A program made the position numbers and the translations under genes. The notes beneath the pieces are model-generated. The model did no database searches, was not told the origin of the DNA, and worked only from the letters and a program-made list of their open reading frames with translations. Positions 8,439-17,035 of a DNA stretch of 64,000 nt are shown here, one piece after another. The DNA lies in assembly GCA_037145635.1 (NCBI GenBank), contig JBBCXB010000001.1:496001-560000 (forward strand). Direction: 5' to 3'. Every line of letters begins with the position of its first letter. The stretch's first letter is position 1. Source of the DNA: JAATFS01 sp037145635 (GTDB lineage Bacteria; Pseudomonadota; Gammaproteobacteria; Xanthomonadales; Xanthomonadaceae).

Positions 8439-9392
8439 TTAGCCGGCGCGGAAGCCGCGGCGGTAGGCCGACGGTGTCACCCCCAGCACGCGCAGGAACT
8501 GCTGGCGCAGCGCGCCGGCGCTGCCGAAGCCGCAGTCGGCGGCCACCCGCTCCAGCGCCAGGTCGGTGCCCTCCAGCAGCTGCTGCGCCCGGGCCAGGCG
8601 CTGGTGCGCCAGCCATTGCACCACGGTGGTCCCGGTGGCGTCGCGGAAGTGCCGGGTGAAGCTGCGCCGGCTCATGTGCGCATGCGCGGCCAGCCCGTCG
8701 AGCCACTGCGGCTGCTGCAGCCGCTCCAGCATCCAGTCCAGGGTGGGGCCGAGCAAGGCGTCGCGGCGCGTGGCCGGCAGCGGCTGCTCGACGTACTGCG
8801 CCTGGCCGCCCTGGCGGTGCGGCGCCACCACCAGCCGCCGCGCGATGCGGTTGGCGATCTCGGCGCCGTGGCGCCGGCGGACCAGGTGCAGGCAGCAGTC
8901 GATGCCGGCCACGGTCCCGGCCGAGGTCAGCACGTCGCCGTCGTCCACGTAAAGCACGTCCGGCTGCAGCCGCACCCGCGGATGGCGCCGGGCGAAGCCG
9001 TCCAGCGCGGCCCAGTGGGTGGTGGCGGGGCGGCCGTCCAGCAGGCCGGCGTCCGCCAGCACGAAGGTGCCCAGGCACAGCCCGACCAGCTGCGCGCCGG
9101 CGGCGTGCGCGCGCCGCAGCGCCTGGCACAGCGCCGCCGGCGCCGGCTCCTCGGGGTCGCGCCAGGACGGCACGATCACGGTGTCGGCGCCCTCCAGGCC
9201 CTCCAGGCCGTAGGCCGGCTGCACCGCGAAGCCGGCATCGGTGCGCAGCGGGCCGGGGTCGGCCGCGCACATCCGTAACTCGAACGCGGGCAGGCCCGGG
9301 GCCGGCCGCGGATCGAACACCAGGCACGGCACCGACAGGTGGAAGGGACTGATGCGGTCGAAGGCGACCACCGCGATGCGCTGAAGTGTCAT
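8439..9392 (-). CDS. GlxA family transcriptional regulator (DJ-1/PfpI plus AraC domains)
   Basis: A 317-residue protein. Residues about 5-175 form a DJ-1/PfpI-like domain with the nucleophile-elbow stretch VGLCLGTFVLADAGLLDGR; residues about 215-310 form an AraC-type double helix-turn-helix (HMSRRSFTRHFRDATG, then VAADCGFGSAGALRQQF). Such regulators usually activate an adjacent catabolic or detoxifying gene. It is divergent from the isochorismatase-like hydrolase at 9487 across a 94-base spacer, so that gene is its likely target. Ligand unknown. Confidence 0.9.
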   Translation of the reverse strand: MTLQRIAVVAFDRISPFHLSVPCLVFDPRPAPGLPAFELRMCAADPGPLRTDAGFAVQPAYGLEGLEGADTVIVPSWRDPEEPAPAALCQALRRAHAAGAQLVGLCLGTFVLADAGLLDGRPATTHWAALDGFARRHPRVRLQPDVLYVDDGDVLTSAGTVAGIDCCLHLVRRRHGAEIANRIARRLVVAPHRQGGQAQYVEQPLPATRRDALLGPTLDWMLERLQQPQWLDGLAAHAHMSRRSFTRHFRDATGTTVVQWLAHQRLARAQQLLEGTDLALERVAADCGFGSAGALRQQFLRVLGVTPSAYRRGFRAG

Positions 9393-9486
9393 GGCCCGAT
9401 TCTAACGAAAAGCGTGCATCGGGCCACTCGCGGCGCTGCCGGCGCCTGCGCAGACTGGCCGCTCCTCCCAACAAGAGCCTCGACCC

Positions 9487-10110
9487 ATGTCCTCTCCCCG
9501 CCGCGCCCTGCTGGTCATCGACGTCCAGAACGAGTACTTCAGCGGACAGCTGCGCATCGCCCATCCGCCGGTGGCCGAGTCACTGCCCAACATCGTCCGC
9601 GCCATGGCGGCGGCCCATGCGCAGGGCGTGCCGGTGGTGGTGTTCCAGCACACCGCCCCGGAGCAGTCGCCGGTGTTCGCCCGCGGCAGCGCCGCCTGGG
9701 CGCTGCACCCCGAAGTCGCGGCGCAGCCGCGCGACCACCACCTGCTCAAGGCCCAGCCGAGCGTGTTCGCCGGCACCGGCCTGGCCGCTTGGCTGGCGGC
9801 GCGCCAGATCGATACCGTGACCGTGGTCGGCTACATGACCCACAACTGCAACGCCTCCAGCATCTACGAGGCCTTCCACCGCGGCCTGCGGGTGGAGGTG
9901 CTGGGCGATGCCAGCGGTGCGCTGCCCTACGCCAATGCCGCCGGACGCGTGTCCGCCGAGGAGATCTACCGGGTCTTCAGCGTCGTGTTCCACAGCAACT
10001 TCGCCGCGGTGGCGAGCACCGCGCAGTGGATCGCGGCGCTGCAGGCCGGCCAGGCGCTGCCGCTGGACGACGTGCTGCACTCGCACCTGCGCGGCCGTGG
10101 TGCCGCATGA
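9487..10110 (+). CDS. Isochorismatase-like cysteine hydrolase
   Basis: A 207-residue member of the isochorismatase/nicotinamidase fold. The catalytic triad is visible: Asp12 in VIDVQNEY, Lys88 in LLKAQPSVF and Cys121 in MTHNCNASS. The active Cys identifies it as a cysteine hydrolase, acting on an amide or similar bond, rather than an isochorismatase of siderophore synthesis; the substrate is unknown. Its ATG follows a short spacer shared with the divergent GlxA-type regulator. Its stop overlaps the ATG of the damaged cupin gene downstream (ATGA at 10107-10110), so the two were built as an operon. Confidence 0.9.
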   Translation: MSSPRRALLVIDVQNEYFSGQLRIAHPPVAESLPNIVRAMAAAHAQGVPVVVFQHTAPEQSPVFARGSAAWALHPEVAAQPRDHHLLKAQPSVFAGTGLAAWLAARQIDTVTVVGYMTHNCNASSIYEAFHRGLRVEVLGDASGALPYANAAGRVSAEEIYRVFSVVFHSNFAAVASTAQWIAALQAGQALPLDDVLHSHLRGRGAA

Positions 10111-10430
10111 GCGCGACACCCCGGGGGGGTGCGCCGCCGCGCTCACACCGGCCACTGGGCCTGGGAAGCGCTGCCGGTCGCCGCCATCGACGGCGTCGGC
10201 GTGCGCCTGCCCTGGACCGGCCGGCCCCAGGCCTGGCACGTCAATGCCGGTCAGGAGGTGTTCGTGGTGCGGGACGGGCAGGTCGACACGCGTGGCGTGC
10301 CGATGGCCGCGAACACGCGGCGCTGCTGCGCAGCGGCGACCTGTTCCCTGCGCCGGACGGCACCGAGTACGGGGCGCATCCGCAGGGTGCGGCGCGGGTG
10401 CGGGGGATCGAGCGCGAGGGCAGTCCCTGA
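10107..10430 (+). pseudogene. Cupin-domain gene with two compensating frameshifts
   Basis: Reading straight from the ATG at 10107 gives an open frame of 107 codons, but only its last third makes sense (LLRSGDLFPAPDGTEY, cupin motif 2, ending in REGSP). The middle looks like a cupin only in the +1 frame from about 10129 to 10290 (WEALPVAAIDGVGV, then AWHVNAGQEVFVVRDG, cupin motif 1). The first shift sits in a run of seven G (10123-10129), consistent with one extra G. The second lies near 10288-10293, consistent with one missing base. Corrected, the product would be a small single-domain cupin of about 107 residues, translationally coupled to the hydrolase upstream. Either the gene is decayed or the assembly has two indel errors. 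Confidence 0.72.
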
Positions 10431-10446
10431 CGCGGCGGCGACCGGC

Positions 10447-11562
10447 TCAGCCGCGGGCCAGGACCGCCAGCACGGCGGCCTCGTCGACGTCGGGCACGAT
10501 CTCGGCCTGGCCGATGCCGCGCCACAGCACCAGGCGCAGGCGGCCGGCCACGTTCTTCTTGTCCAGCCGCATGCGCGCCAGCAGCGCGGCCGGGTCGAGC
10601 CCGGCGGGGATCGCGGTCGGCAACTCGTAGGCGGCCAGCAGCGTGCGCAGCGTCTCGGTGTCGGCCTCGGCGGCCCGGCCCAGCGCCGCCGACAGCCGCG
10701 CCGCCAGCACCATGCCCACCGCCACCGCCTCGCCATGGTTGAGGTTGGCGTTGTCCGGGGCGCCGTAGCCCTGCTCGGTCTCGATCGCGTGGCCGAAGGT
10801 GTGGCCGAGGTTGAGCAGGGCGCGTTCGCCCTGCTCCAGCGGGTCGCGCGCGACGATCTCGGCCTTGTGCTCGCAGCTGCGGGCGATCGCCTGGGCCAGC
10901 GCCGCCGCGTCGCCGGCCAGCAGCGCGTGGCGCTCGGCGTGCAGCCACTGGAAGAACAGCGGGTCGCGGATCGCGCCGTACTTGATCACTTCCGCCAGGC
11001 CGGCGCGCAGTTCGCGCGCGGGCAGGGTGAACAGGGTGGCGGTATCGGCGATCACCGCGCGCGGCGGATGGAACGCGCCGACCAGGTTCTTGCCCTGCGG
11101 GATGTCGACCGCGGTCTTGCCGCCGACCGACGAATCCACCATCGACAGCAGCGTGGTCGGCAGCTGCACGCAGTCCACCCCGCGCATCCAGCAGGCGGCG
11201 ACGAAGCCCGCCAGGTCGCCGACGACGCCGCCGCCCAGCGCGAACACGCAGGTGTCGCGGGTGGCGCCGAGCTCGGCCAGGGCGGTGATCGCCGCGCCGA
11301 AGCTGGCCAGGGTCTTGGAGGCCTCGCCGGCGGGGACCGCGAACTCGCCGATCCGCAGGTCCGGGCGCGCGGCCAGCAGCGCCTCGCGCACCCGCGCCGC
11401 GTACAGCGGGGCTACCGCCGAATCGCTGAGCAGCAGCACGTGGCGGCCGCGCACGTGCGCGGCCAGGCGCGCGCCGTCGGCCAGCAGGTCCGGCGCGATG
11501 GCGATGGTGTAGGGATGGGTGCCGCCGACTTCGACGGTGCGCGCGGACGCGGAAGGACTCAT
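10447..11562 (-). CDS. aroB: 3-dehydroquinate synthase
   Basis: A 371-residue NAD-dependent, metal-requiring enzyme that converts DAHP to 3-dehydroquinate, step 2 of the shikimate pathway. Family motifs are present: GGGVVGDLAGFVA for NAD binding, LPTTLLSMVDSSVGGKTAVD at the active site, and LNLGHTFGHAIE with metal ligands. The ATG overlaps the stop of aroK by 4 bases, so aroK-aroB form a translationally coupled pair as in many gammaproteobacteria. Confidence 0.97.
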   Translation of the reverse strand: MSPSASARTVEVGGTHPYTIAIAPDLLADGARLAAHVRGRHVLLLSDSAVAPLYAARVREALLAARPDLRIGEFAVPAGEASKTLASFGAAITALAELGATRDTCVFALGGGVVGDLAGFVAACWMRGVDCVQLPTTLLSMVDSSVGGKTAVDIPQGKNLVGAFHPPRAVIADTATLFTLPARELRAGLAEVIKYGAIRDPLFFQWLHAERHALLAGDAAALAQAIARSCEHKAEIVARDPLEQGERALLNLGHTFGHAIETEQGYGAPDNANLNHGEAVAVGMVLAARLSAALGRAAEADTETLRTLLAAYELPTAIPAGLDPAALLARMRLDKKNVAGRLRLVLWRGIGQAEIVPDVDEAAVLAVLARG

Positions 11563-12101
11563 GCAGGGGTACTCAGGATCTGCCAGCGCGCGGCCAGCCG
11601 CAGCACCAGCTGGGCGGTGGCGTCGCCGGGGGAAAGGTGGTCGGTATCGAGGGTGAGGTCGGCGACCTCGCGGTACAGCGGGTCGCGATGCCGCGCCAGT
11701 TCGTGCAGCACCTGCACGCGGTCCTCGCGTTGCAGCAGCGGGCGGCTGCGGTCGCGCGCCAGCCGCTCCAGCTGTGCCTGCACGCCCACGTGCAGGTAGA
11801 CCACGAAGCCGCGCTCGCGGAGGCGCCGGCGGTTGTCGGCATCGAGCACGGCGCCGCCGCCGGTGGAGATCAGCTGGTGGTCCTGGTCCAGCAACCGGTG
11901 CAGCACCTGGCGCTCGTGCTCGCGGAACACCGCCTCGCCGGAATGCTCGAACAGCGCCGGGATGCTCGCGCCGGCGTGCTCGACGATGGCGTGGTCGACG
12001 TCGACGAAACGCAGGCCGAAGCGCTCGGCCAGGCGGCGGCCGATGCAGCTCTTGCCTGCGCCCATCGGGCCGACCATGACGAGGTTCGAGGCGGGATTCA
12101 T
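11559..12101 (-). CDS. aroK: Shikimate kinase
   Basis: A 180-residue kinase that phosphorylates shikimate at the 3-position using ATP. The P-loop GPMGAGKS is at residues 11-18; the shikimate-binding Asp is in FVDVDHAI, the GGGAVL motif follows, and the lid carries RSRPLLQ. I chose the ATG at 12101 (MNPASNLVMVG), giving the usual length; a start 6 codons upstream is also possible. First gene of the aroK-aroB pair. Confidence 0.95.
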   Translation of the reverse strand: MNPASNLVMVGPMGAGKSCIGRRLAERFGLRFVDVDHAIVEHAGASIPALFEHSGEAVFREHERQVLHRLLDQDHQLISTGGGAVLDADNRRRLRERGFVVYLHVGVQAQLERLARDRSRPLLQREDRVQVLHELARHRDPLYREVADLTLDTDHLSPGDATAQLVLRLAARWQILSTPA

Positions 12102-12186
12102 GCCCCGTGATGCTAGCACCGGCGGCGCGGATTGGGCCGGATGGCTGCGCCTGAAACCAATTCCGGCCGGCGGCCGGGGCGCAGGC

Positions 12187-12999
12187 TCACGGCGGCAGCG
12201 GGCGCCGCGCGCTGTCCAGCCGGATCGTGCGGTCGGCCAGCGCCGGCAGCGTACGCAGCGCTTGGCGGCTGGTGCGCTCGTAGAACTGCACGAAGCGGGC
12301 GATGGCCGCAGCGGACATGCCGCCGCGCCCGGGCGTGGCCGCCTGCAGGGCCTGTTCCTGCTGCAGGCGCCAGGCCGGCACGATCTCGAAGTCGGGCGCG
12401 CACAGCAGCCACAGCCGGTCGAAACGCCGCCACAGCGCCGGGTAGTGCAGGCGCAGCGCGTCGTTGCAGTAGCGGCGCCAGTGGCCGTCGGGATCCTCGT
12501 CGCGCTCCAGCGGGTTCAGCGGGGCCGCCAGCTGCGCGTCGGACTCGGCCGGGGTGCCCAGGCACCAGCCCTCGAACACCAGCAGGTCCAGCGCCCGCTC
12601 CAGCCGCGGCCAGTGCGACACCGGCAGGCGCTCGTCGGCGAGCTTGTCGAAGCGCGGCAGCCGCAGCGGCGCGCCGGCGGCGACCGCATCGAGCGTGGCC
12701 GCGGCCAGCGCCAGGTCGTGGGTGCCGGCCGGACCGCGGGTGGCCAGCAGCGGATGCACCTCGCGCGCCAGCCGCGCGCGCTCGGCCCGCGGCAGGTAGA
12801 CGTCGTCGATCGACAGCGCCGCGGCCTGCAGCCCGCGCGCCTGCGCCGCCGCCACGACCTGCGCCGCGAAGGTGGACTTGCCGCTGCCCTGCAGGCCGCT
12901 CACCGCCAGCAGCGCCGGCGCGCCCTGGCGGCGGTGCGCCAGCGCGTCGTCGCAGGCGGCCTGCACCCACGCGTCGGGAAAGCCGTTGATCTGGGTCAT
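12187..12999 (-). CDS. P-loop kinase of the glycerate kinase-like family
   Basis: A 270-residue protein with a Walker A motif SGLQGSGKST (about 33-42), a Walker-B/acceptor region SIDDVYLP and a later FEGWCLGTP segment. This pattern is that of the YGR205w/D-glycerate 3-kinase-like proteins within the uridine kinase/PRK superfamily. The substrate is not certain. The ATG at 12999 lacks an obvious ribosome binding site; an ATG at 13017 would add six residues. It is divergent from pdxH with about 60 bases between starts, so both promoters must overlap in that spacer. Confidence 0.82.
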   Translation of the reverse strand: MTQINGFPDAWVQAACDDALAHRRQGAPALLAVSGLQGSGKSTFAAQVVAAAQARGLQAAALSIDDVYLPRAERARLAREVHPLLATRGPAGTHDLALAAATLDAVAAGAPLRLPRFDKLADERLPVSHWPRLERALDLLVFEGWCLGTPAESDAQLAAPLNPLERDEDPDGHWRRYCNDALRLHYPALWRRFDRLWLLCAPDFEIVPAWRLQQEQALQAATPGRGGMSAAAIARFVQFYERTSRQALRTLPALADRTIRLDSARRPLPP

Positions 13000-13059
13000 A
13001 GGCGAAGACCGGGACATGCGGCCACAATACGGCCAACCTCGCCGCCTGTCCGGGAAGCC

Positions 13060-13659
13060 ATGACCGATCTCTACGCCGAAGCCCTCGCCACCTTCGCCTC
13101 GCTGTATGCCGAGGCCGGCCAAAGCCGCGAGCCCGAGCCCAGCGCCATGACCGTGGCGACCGCCGGGCTGGACGGCCGTCCCAGCGCCCGGACCGTGCTG
13201 CTGAAGTCCTTCGACGAGCGCGGCTTCGTGTTCTACACCCACCTGGACAGCGCCAAGGGCCGCGAGCTGCAGGCCAATCCGCAGGCCGCGCTGCTGTTCC
13301 TGTGGCGCAGCCTGCGCGAGGCCGGCCTGCAGGTGCGGATCGAGGGCGGGGTGCAGCGGGTGGGCACCGACGAGGCCGACGCGTATTTCGCCTCGCGCCC
13401 GCGCATGAGCCAGGTCGGTGCCTGGGCGTCGATGCAGTCGCAGACGCTGGCCTCGCGCGAGGAGTTCGAGGCGCGCCTGGCCAAGGTCGAGGCCAGCTTC
13501 GAGGGGCGCGAGGTGCCGCGGCCGGAAGGCTGGGGCGGATTCCGCGTGGTGCCGCAGCTGTTCGAGTTCTGGTATGGCGCGCAGTTCCGGCTGCACGAGC
13601 GCTGGCGTTACGAGAGCGACCTCGCCGGCGGCTGGAGCAAGCGCCTGCTGTACCCGTGA
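13060..13659 (+). CDS. pdxH: Pyridoxamine 5'-phosphate oxidase
   Basis: A 199-residue FMN enzyme that oxidises pyridoxine/pyridoxamine 5'-phosphate to PLP. Recognised by AMTVATAGLDGRPSARTVLL, GFVFYTHLDSAKGREL (FMN binding), LLFLWRSLREAGLQVRIEG, and the C-terminal substrate and FMN segments FEFWYGAQFRLHERW and RYESD. Length agrees with the family. The start at 13060 gives MTDLYAEAL and is preceded by GGGAAG. Confidence 0.96.
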   Translation: MTDLYAEALATFASLYAEAGQSREPEPSAMTVATAGLDGRPSARTVLLKSFDERGFVFYTHLDSAKGRELQANPQAALLFLWRSLREAGLQVRIEGGVQRVGTDEADAYFASRPRMSQVGAWASMQSQTLASREEFEARLAKVEASFEGREVPRPEGWGGFRVVPQLFEFWYGAQFRLHERWRYESDLAGGWSKRLLYP

Positions 13660-13722
13660 GGGCCGCGGCGGCGCGATGCACGCGGCGGCCGGCCGGCGCC
13701 AGGCGCGTGGCCGGGGGCGCCG

Positions 13723-15222
13723 CTAGATCCGCCGCGCCACGGCCAGCGCCACGAGCGCCAGCAGCAGCGATACCGCGAAGGTGGCCAGGTAGGCGCCGCG
13801 CGGGCCGTGCGTCAGCAGCAGGGCGAACAGCGAGCCGCCGATGGCCAGCGTGGTGGCCACCGCGATCGCCTCGCTGAACTGCAGGGCCGAGCTGTTGCTG
13901 CCCTGCTGCTGCGGCGGCGACAGCGCCAGGGTCAGCACCGACAGGCTCGGATACAGCAGGCCCATGCCCAGGCCGGCCACGGCCCAGCCCGCGATCGCCA
14001 GCGGTACCGGCGCCCCCAGCGCCGCGCCCGCGGTGACCGCGATGCCGGCGATCATCAACGCCGCACCGGTGGTCAGCAGCTGCGGGCGCGACCAGCGCGC
14101 ACCGTGGTGGCCCTGGTACCACGAGCCGCTGAACCAGCCGAGCGCGCCCACGCTCAGCGCCGCGCCGGCCAGCAGCGCCGACAGGCCGCGCTCGCGCGAC
14201 AGCAGCAGCGGCAGGAACGCCTCGCAGCCGAAGAACGCCGAAGCGGCGATCCCGCGCAGGGCGATCACGCTGGGCAGCCCGCGCGCCAGCCGCAGCGTGC
14301 CCGCCGGCAGCAGGCGCCAGGCGCAGACCGCCAGCAGCGCCAGCCCCGGCAGCATCAGCAGCGGTGCCCGCATCCCGTGCAGCTGGCCGCCGAGGTAGAG
14401 CATCAACACGCCGGCCGCGGCCCCCAGCGCCCACGGCACGCGGCCGGGGGCGGCCGCGGGTCGCGACGCGGATCCGCGGTCCGCCCCGGCATCGGGCGCC
14501 CGCGCGAGGCGCGCCGCCGGTGCCGCAGCGTCCACCCCGCCCTCGCAAGGCGCGCCGGCGGGCGCCGGCATGGTGCCGGCCGCCGGCCGCGCGGACACCC
14601 GGGACAGCACCGGCCGCAGCAGCAATCCCGCCGGCACCGCCAGCGCCGGCACCGCCAGGAACACCCAGCGCCATCCCACGTGTTGGACGATCAGGCCGCT
14701 CAGCCCCGGGCCGAGCAGCGACGGCACCACCCAGCCCGCCGAGAACGCCGCGAACACCCGCGGCTGCAACGCCTCGGGGTAGAGCCGCGCGACGATGACG
14801 TACAGCACCACCGAGTAGGCGCCGGCGCCCAGGCCCTGCAGCAGCCGTCCCGCGATCAGCGCGCCCATGTTCGGCGCCAGTCCGGCCAGCAGCAGCCCGG
14901 CAACGAAGCAGCCCAGGCCCAGCCACAGCGGCCGCGTCGGCCCGGCGCGGTCGCTCCAGTGCCCGGCCAGGGTCATGCCGACGACGCTGGTGGCCAGGGT
15001 GCCGCCGAACGCCAGTGCGTACAGCCGCAGGCCATCGAGTTCGCGTGCCACCGTCGGCATCGCCGCGGCCACCGCCAGCGCCTCGAAGGCGCCGAGCGAG
15101 ACCAGCGCCACCATGCCCACGGTGGCGGCCCGGTAGCGCGGCGCGAGGATGGAGGTGTCGGTGTCGGTGTCGGTGGCGAGGACGGCGGACGGGGCGGGCG
15201 CGGGAGAGACGTCGGACTTCAT
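13723..15222 (-). CDS. SoxR-linked MFS efflux transporter
   Basis: A 499-residue MFS protein. Helix 1 ends in FEALAVAAAMPTVARELDG, the helix 2-3 loop has AGHWSDRAGP, and helix 5 carries AGWVVPSLLGPGLSGLI (motif C of drug antiporters). An Ala/Pro/Gly-rich insert of about 60 residues follows helix 6 and is probably a cytosolic linker. The N-terminus has a Thr-Asp repeat encoded by three tandem GACACC units (15154-15171). I chose the ATG at 15222 (MKSDVSP); an ATG two codons upstream is possible. It is divergent from soxR across a consensus SoxR box placed in a 19-base promoter spacer facing this gene, so induction by redox-cycling compounds is strongly suggested. Confidence 0.9.
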   Translation of the reverse strand: MKSDVSPAPAPSAVLATDTDTDTSILAPRYRAATVGMVALVSLGAFEALAVAAAMPTVARELDGLRLYALAFGGTLATSVVGMTLAGHWSDRAGPTRPLWLGLGCFVAGLLLAGLAPNMGALIAGRLLQGLGAGAYSVVLYVIVARLYPEALQPRVFAAFSAGWVVPSLLGPGLSGLIVQHVGWRWVFLAVPALAVPAGLLLRPVLSRVSARPAAGTMPAPAGAPCEGGVDAAAPAARLARAPDAGADRGSASRPAAAPGRVPWALGAAAGVLMLYLGGQLHGMRAPLLMLPGLALLAVCAWRLLPAGTLRLARGLPSVIALRGIAASAFFGCEAFLPLLLSRERGLSALLAGAALSVGALGWFSGSWYQGHHGARWSRPQLLTTGAALMIAGIAVTAGAALGAPVPLAIAGWAVAGLGMGLLYPSLSVLTLALSPPQQQGSNSSALQFSEAIAVATTLAIGGSLFALLLTHGPRGAYLATFAVSLLLALVALAVARRI

Positions 15223-15297
15223 GGGCATCCAGGAAACGGAGGGTGCGCAGGGCGCATCGGGATCGGCCTGCGCTTGCATCGCCGGTCCGACCTGCGC

Positions 15298-15328
15298 AGC
15301 ATCCTTCCTCAACCCCGGTTGAGGTCAA
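15298..15328 (-). promoter_or_regulatory. SoxR box within the promoter of the MFS exporter
   Basis: The sequence CCTCAACCCCGGTTGAGG at 15307-15324 is an 18-base inverted repeat (8-base arms, 2-base centre) that matches the outer CCTCAA...TTGAGG arms of the classic SoxR operator. On the minus strand it lies between a -35 (TTGACC, 15328-15323) and a -10 (GATGCT, 15303-15298) with a 19-base spacer, the elongated spacing typical of MerR/SoxR-activated promoters. The activated direction is therefore toward the MFS gene. The box ends 10 bases before the soxR start, so it may also autoregulate soxR. Confidence 0.88.
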
Positions 15329-15334
15329 GTGGCG

Positions 15335-15781
15335 ATGTCGCAGGAACTGAGTGTGGGAGAGGTGGCGCAGCGTAGCGGGATCGCGGTGTCGGCGCTGCAT
15401 TTCTACGAGCGCAAGGGACTGATCCGCAGCCTGCGCACCGCCGGCAACCAGCGCCGCTATGCGCGCGACGTGCTGCGGCGGCTGGCGGTGATCCGGGCGG
15501 CGCAGCGGCTCGGCATCCCGCTGCAGCGGGTGTTCGAGGCGTTCTCGGCGCTGCCGCAGCAGCGCACGCCGACGCGCGCGGAATGGGCGGCGATGTCGGC
15601 GCGCTGGCGCAGCGAGCTCGATGCCCGCATCGCCGACCTGCAGGCCTTGCGCGACCAGCTCACCGACTGCATCGGCTGCGGCTGCCTGTCGCTGCGGCGG
15701 TGCCGGCTGAGCAATCCCGGCGACGCCCTGGCGCAGGCCGGTGGCGGCCCGCCGCGCTGGCCGGGCGGCGTGCGCGACTGA
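15335..15781 (+). CDS. soxR: Redox-sensitive transcriptional activator SoxR
   Basis: A 148-residue MerR-family regulator. The N-terminal helix-turn-helix reads SVGEVAQRSGIAVSALHFYE, followed by the wing (GNQRRY) and a dimerisation helix. The [2Fe-2S]-binding cysteines are present at 112, 115, 117 and 123 in CIGCGCLSLRRC, which separates SoxR from other MerR proteins. The ATG at 15335 is preferred; a GTG two codons earlier is in frame. No soxS is nearby; as in most non-enteric bacteria SoxR here probably controls efflux genes directly, the divergent MFS gene being the obvious target. Confidence 0.96.
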   Translation: MSQELSVGEVAQRSGIAVSALHFYERKGLIRSLRTAGNQRRYARDVLRRLAVIRAAQRLGIPLQRVFEAFSALPQQRTPTRAEWAAMSARWRSELDARIADLQALRDQLTDCIGCGCLSLRRCRLSNPGDALAQAGGGPPRWPGGVRD

Positions 15782-15961
15782 GCCTTGGCCCGCGCGACGC
15801 TCGGTCGCGCCGGGCCCCGCGGCGCGTACCGGGCATCGCGCGGGCCGGCCGGCCGCGGCGTCGGCGATGGGCTACGAACGGACGCCATGCGGCCATGCCG
15901 TCCCCCGCCGCACCCCGTCACAGGCATGATGGTCGCCTCTTCCGCCTGACCGCTCCTGCCG

Positions 15962-16963
15962 ATGAAGATCGCCGTCTACAGTGCCCGCCGCTACGACCGG
16001 GCCATGCTCGAACGCGCCAATGCCGCGCATGGCCACGACCTGCTGTTCGTGCAGGACGCGCTGACGGTGGAGACCGCGCCGCTGGCGGTGGACTGCGGCG
16101 CGGTCTGCGTGTTCGTCAACGACAGCGTCGATGCCGCGGTGCTGCAGGCGCTGAAGGACCTGGGCATCGGCCTGGTGGTCACGCGCTCCACCGGCTTCAA
16201 CCATGTCGACGCGGTGGCGGCGCGACGGCTGGGCATCGCCACGGCGCGGGTCAGCGACTATTCGCCGTACTCGGTGGCCGAGTTCACGGTCGGCCTGCTG
16301 CTGGCGGTGAACCGGCGCATCGCCCGCGCCAGCCAGCGCACCCGCGACGGCAACTTCGAGCTCGACGGGCTGATGGGCTTCGACCTGCACGGGCGCACCG
16401 TCGGCGTGGTCGGCACCGGCAAGATCGGCCGCATCTTCGCCGGCATCATGCGTGGCTTCGGCTGCCAGGTGCTGGGCTTCGACCCGTTCCCGCACCCGGA
16501 CTTCGAGGCCCTGGGCGGCCGCTACGTGGCGCTGCCGGAACTGCTGGCCGGCAGCGACGTGATCTCGCTGCACTGCCCGCTGACGCCGGAGAACCGCTAT
16601 CTGATCAACGCCGCGTCGCTGGCGCAGGTGCGTCCGGGCGCGCTGCTGGTCAACACCAGCCGCGGCGGCCTGATCGACACCGAGGCGGTGATCGCCGAAC
16701 TCAAGTCCGGGCGCCTGAGCGGGCTGGCGATCGACGTCTACGAACAGGAGGCGGACCTGTTCTTCCAGGACCTGTCGGCGACGGTGATCACCGACGACGT
16801 GATCCAGCGGCTGGTGTCGTTCCCCAATGTGATCGTCACCGGCCACCAGGCCTTCTTCACCCGCGAGGCGATCGGACAGATCATGGCCGCCACGCTGGAG
16901 AACGTCAGCGCCTACGAGCGCGGCGAGCCGCTGCTCAACGCGATCCCGCTGCCGTTGCAGTGA
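15962..16963 (+). CDS. ldhA: D-2-hydroxyacid dehydrogenase (D-lactate dehydrogenase type)
   Basis: A 333-residue NAD-dependent dehydrogenase of the fermentative LdhA type. It has the NAD fold motif GVVGTGKIGRIFA, the active-site Arg segment NTSRGGLIDT, the Glu region DVYEQEADLFF and the catalytic His in GHQAFFTREA, all in the usual order. The reaction would be pyruvate plus NADH to D-lactate or the reverse; related 2-oxoacids cannot be excluded. It stands alone, convergent with the LysE gene. Confidence 0.9.
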   Translation: MKIAVYSARRYDRAMLERANAAHGHDLLFVQDALTVETAPLAVDCGAVCVFVNDSVDAAVLQALKDLGIGLVVTRSTGFNHVDAVAARRLGIATARVSDYSPYSVAEFTVGLLLAVNRRIARASQRTRDGNFELDGLMGFDLHGRTVGVVGTGKIGRIFAGIMRGFGCQVLGFDPFPHPDFEALGGRYVALPELLAGSDVISLHCPLTPENRYLINAASLAQVRPGALLVNTSRGGLIDTEAVIAELKSGRLSGLAIDVYEQEADLFFQDLSATVITDDVIQRLVSFPNVIVTGHQAFFTREAIGQIMAATLENVSAYERGEPLLNAIPLPLQ

Positions 16964-17035
16964 CCGGCGTCCGGGTGCGCGCGTCGAGTCCGCAGGTGGC
17001 CGCCGACGCACGCCGCGTCCGCGGCCGGGCGACGC

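Noticed and set aside
15154..15171. Tandem GACACC hexanucleotide in the MFS N-terminus as a phase-variation tract
   Set aside because: Only three units and in frame, too short to expect slippage with effect; a three-base multiple would not shift the frame.
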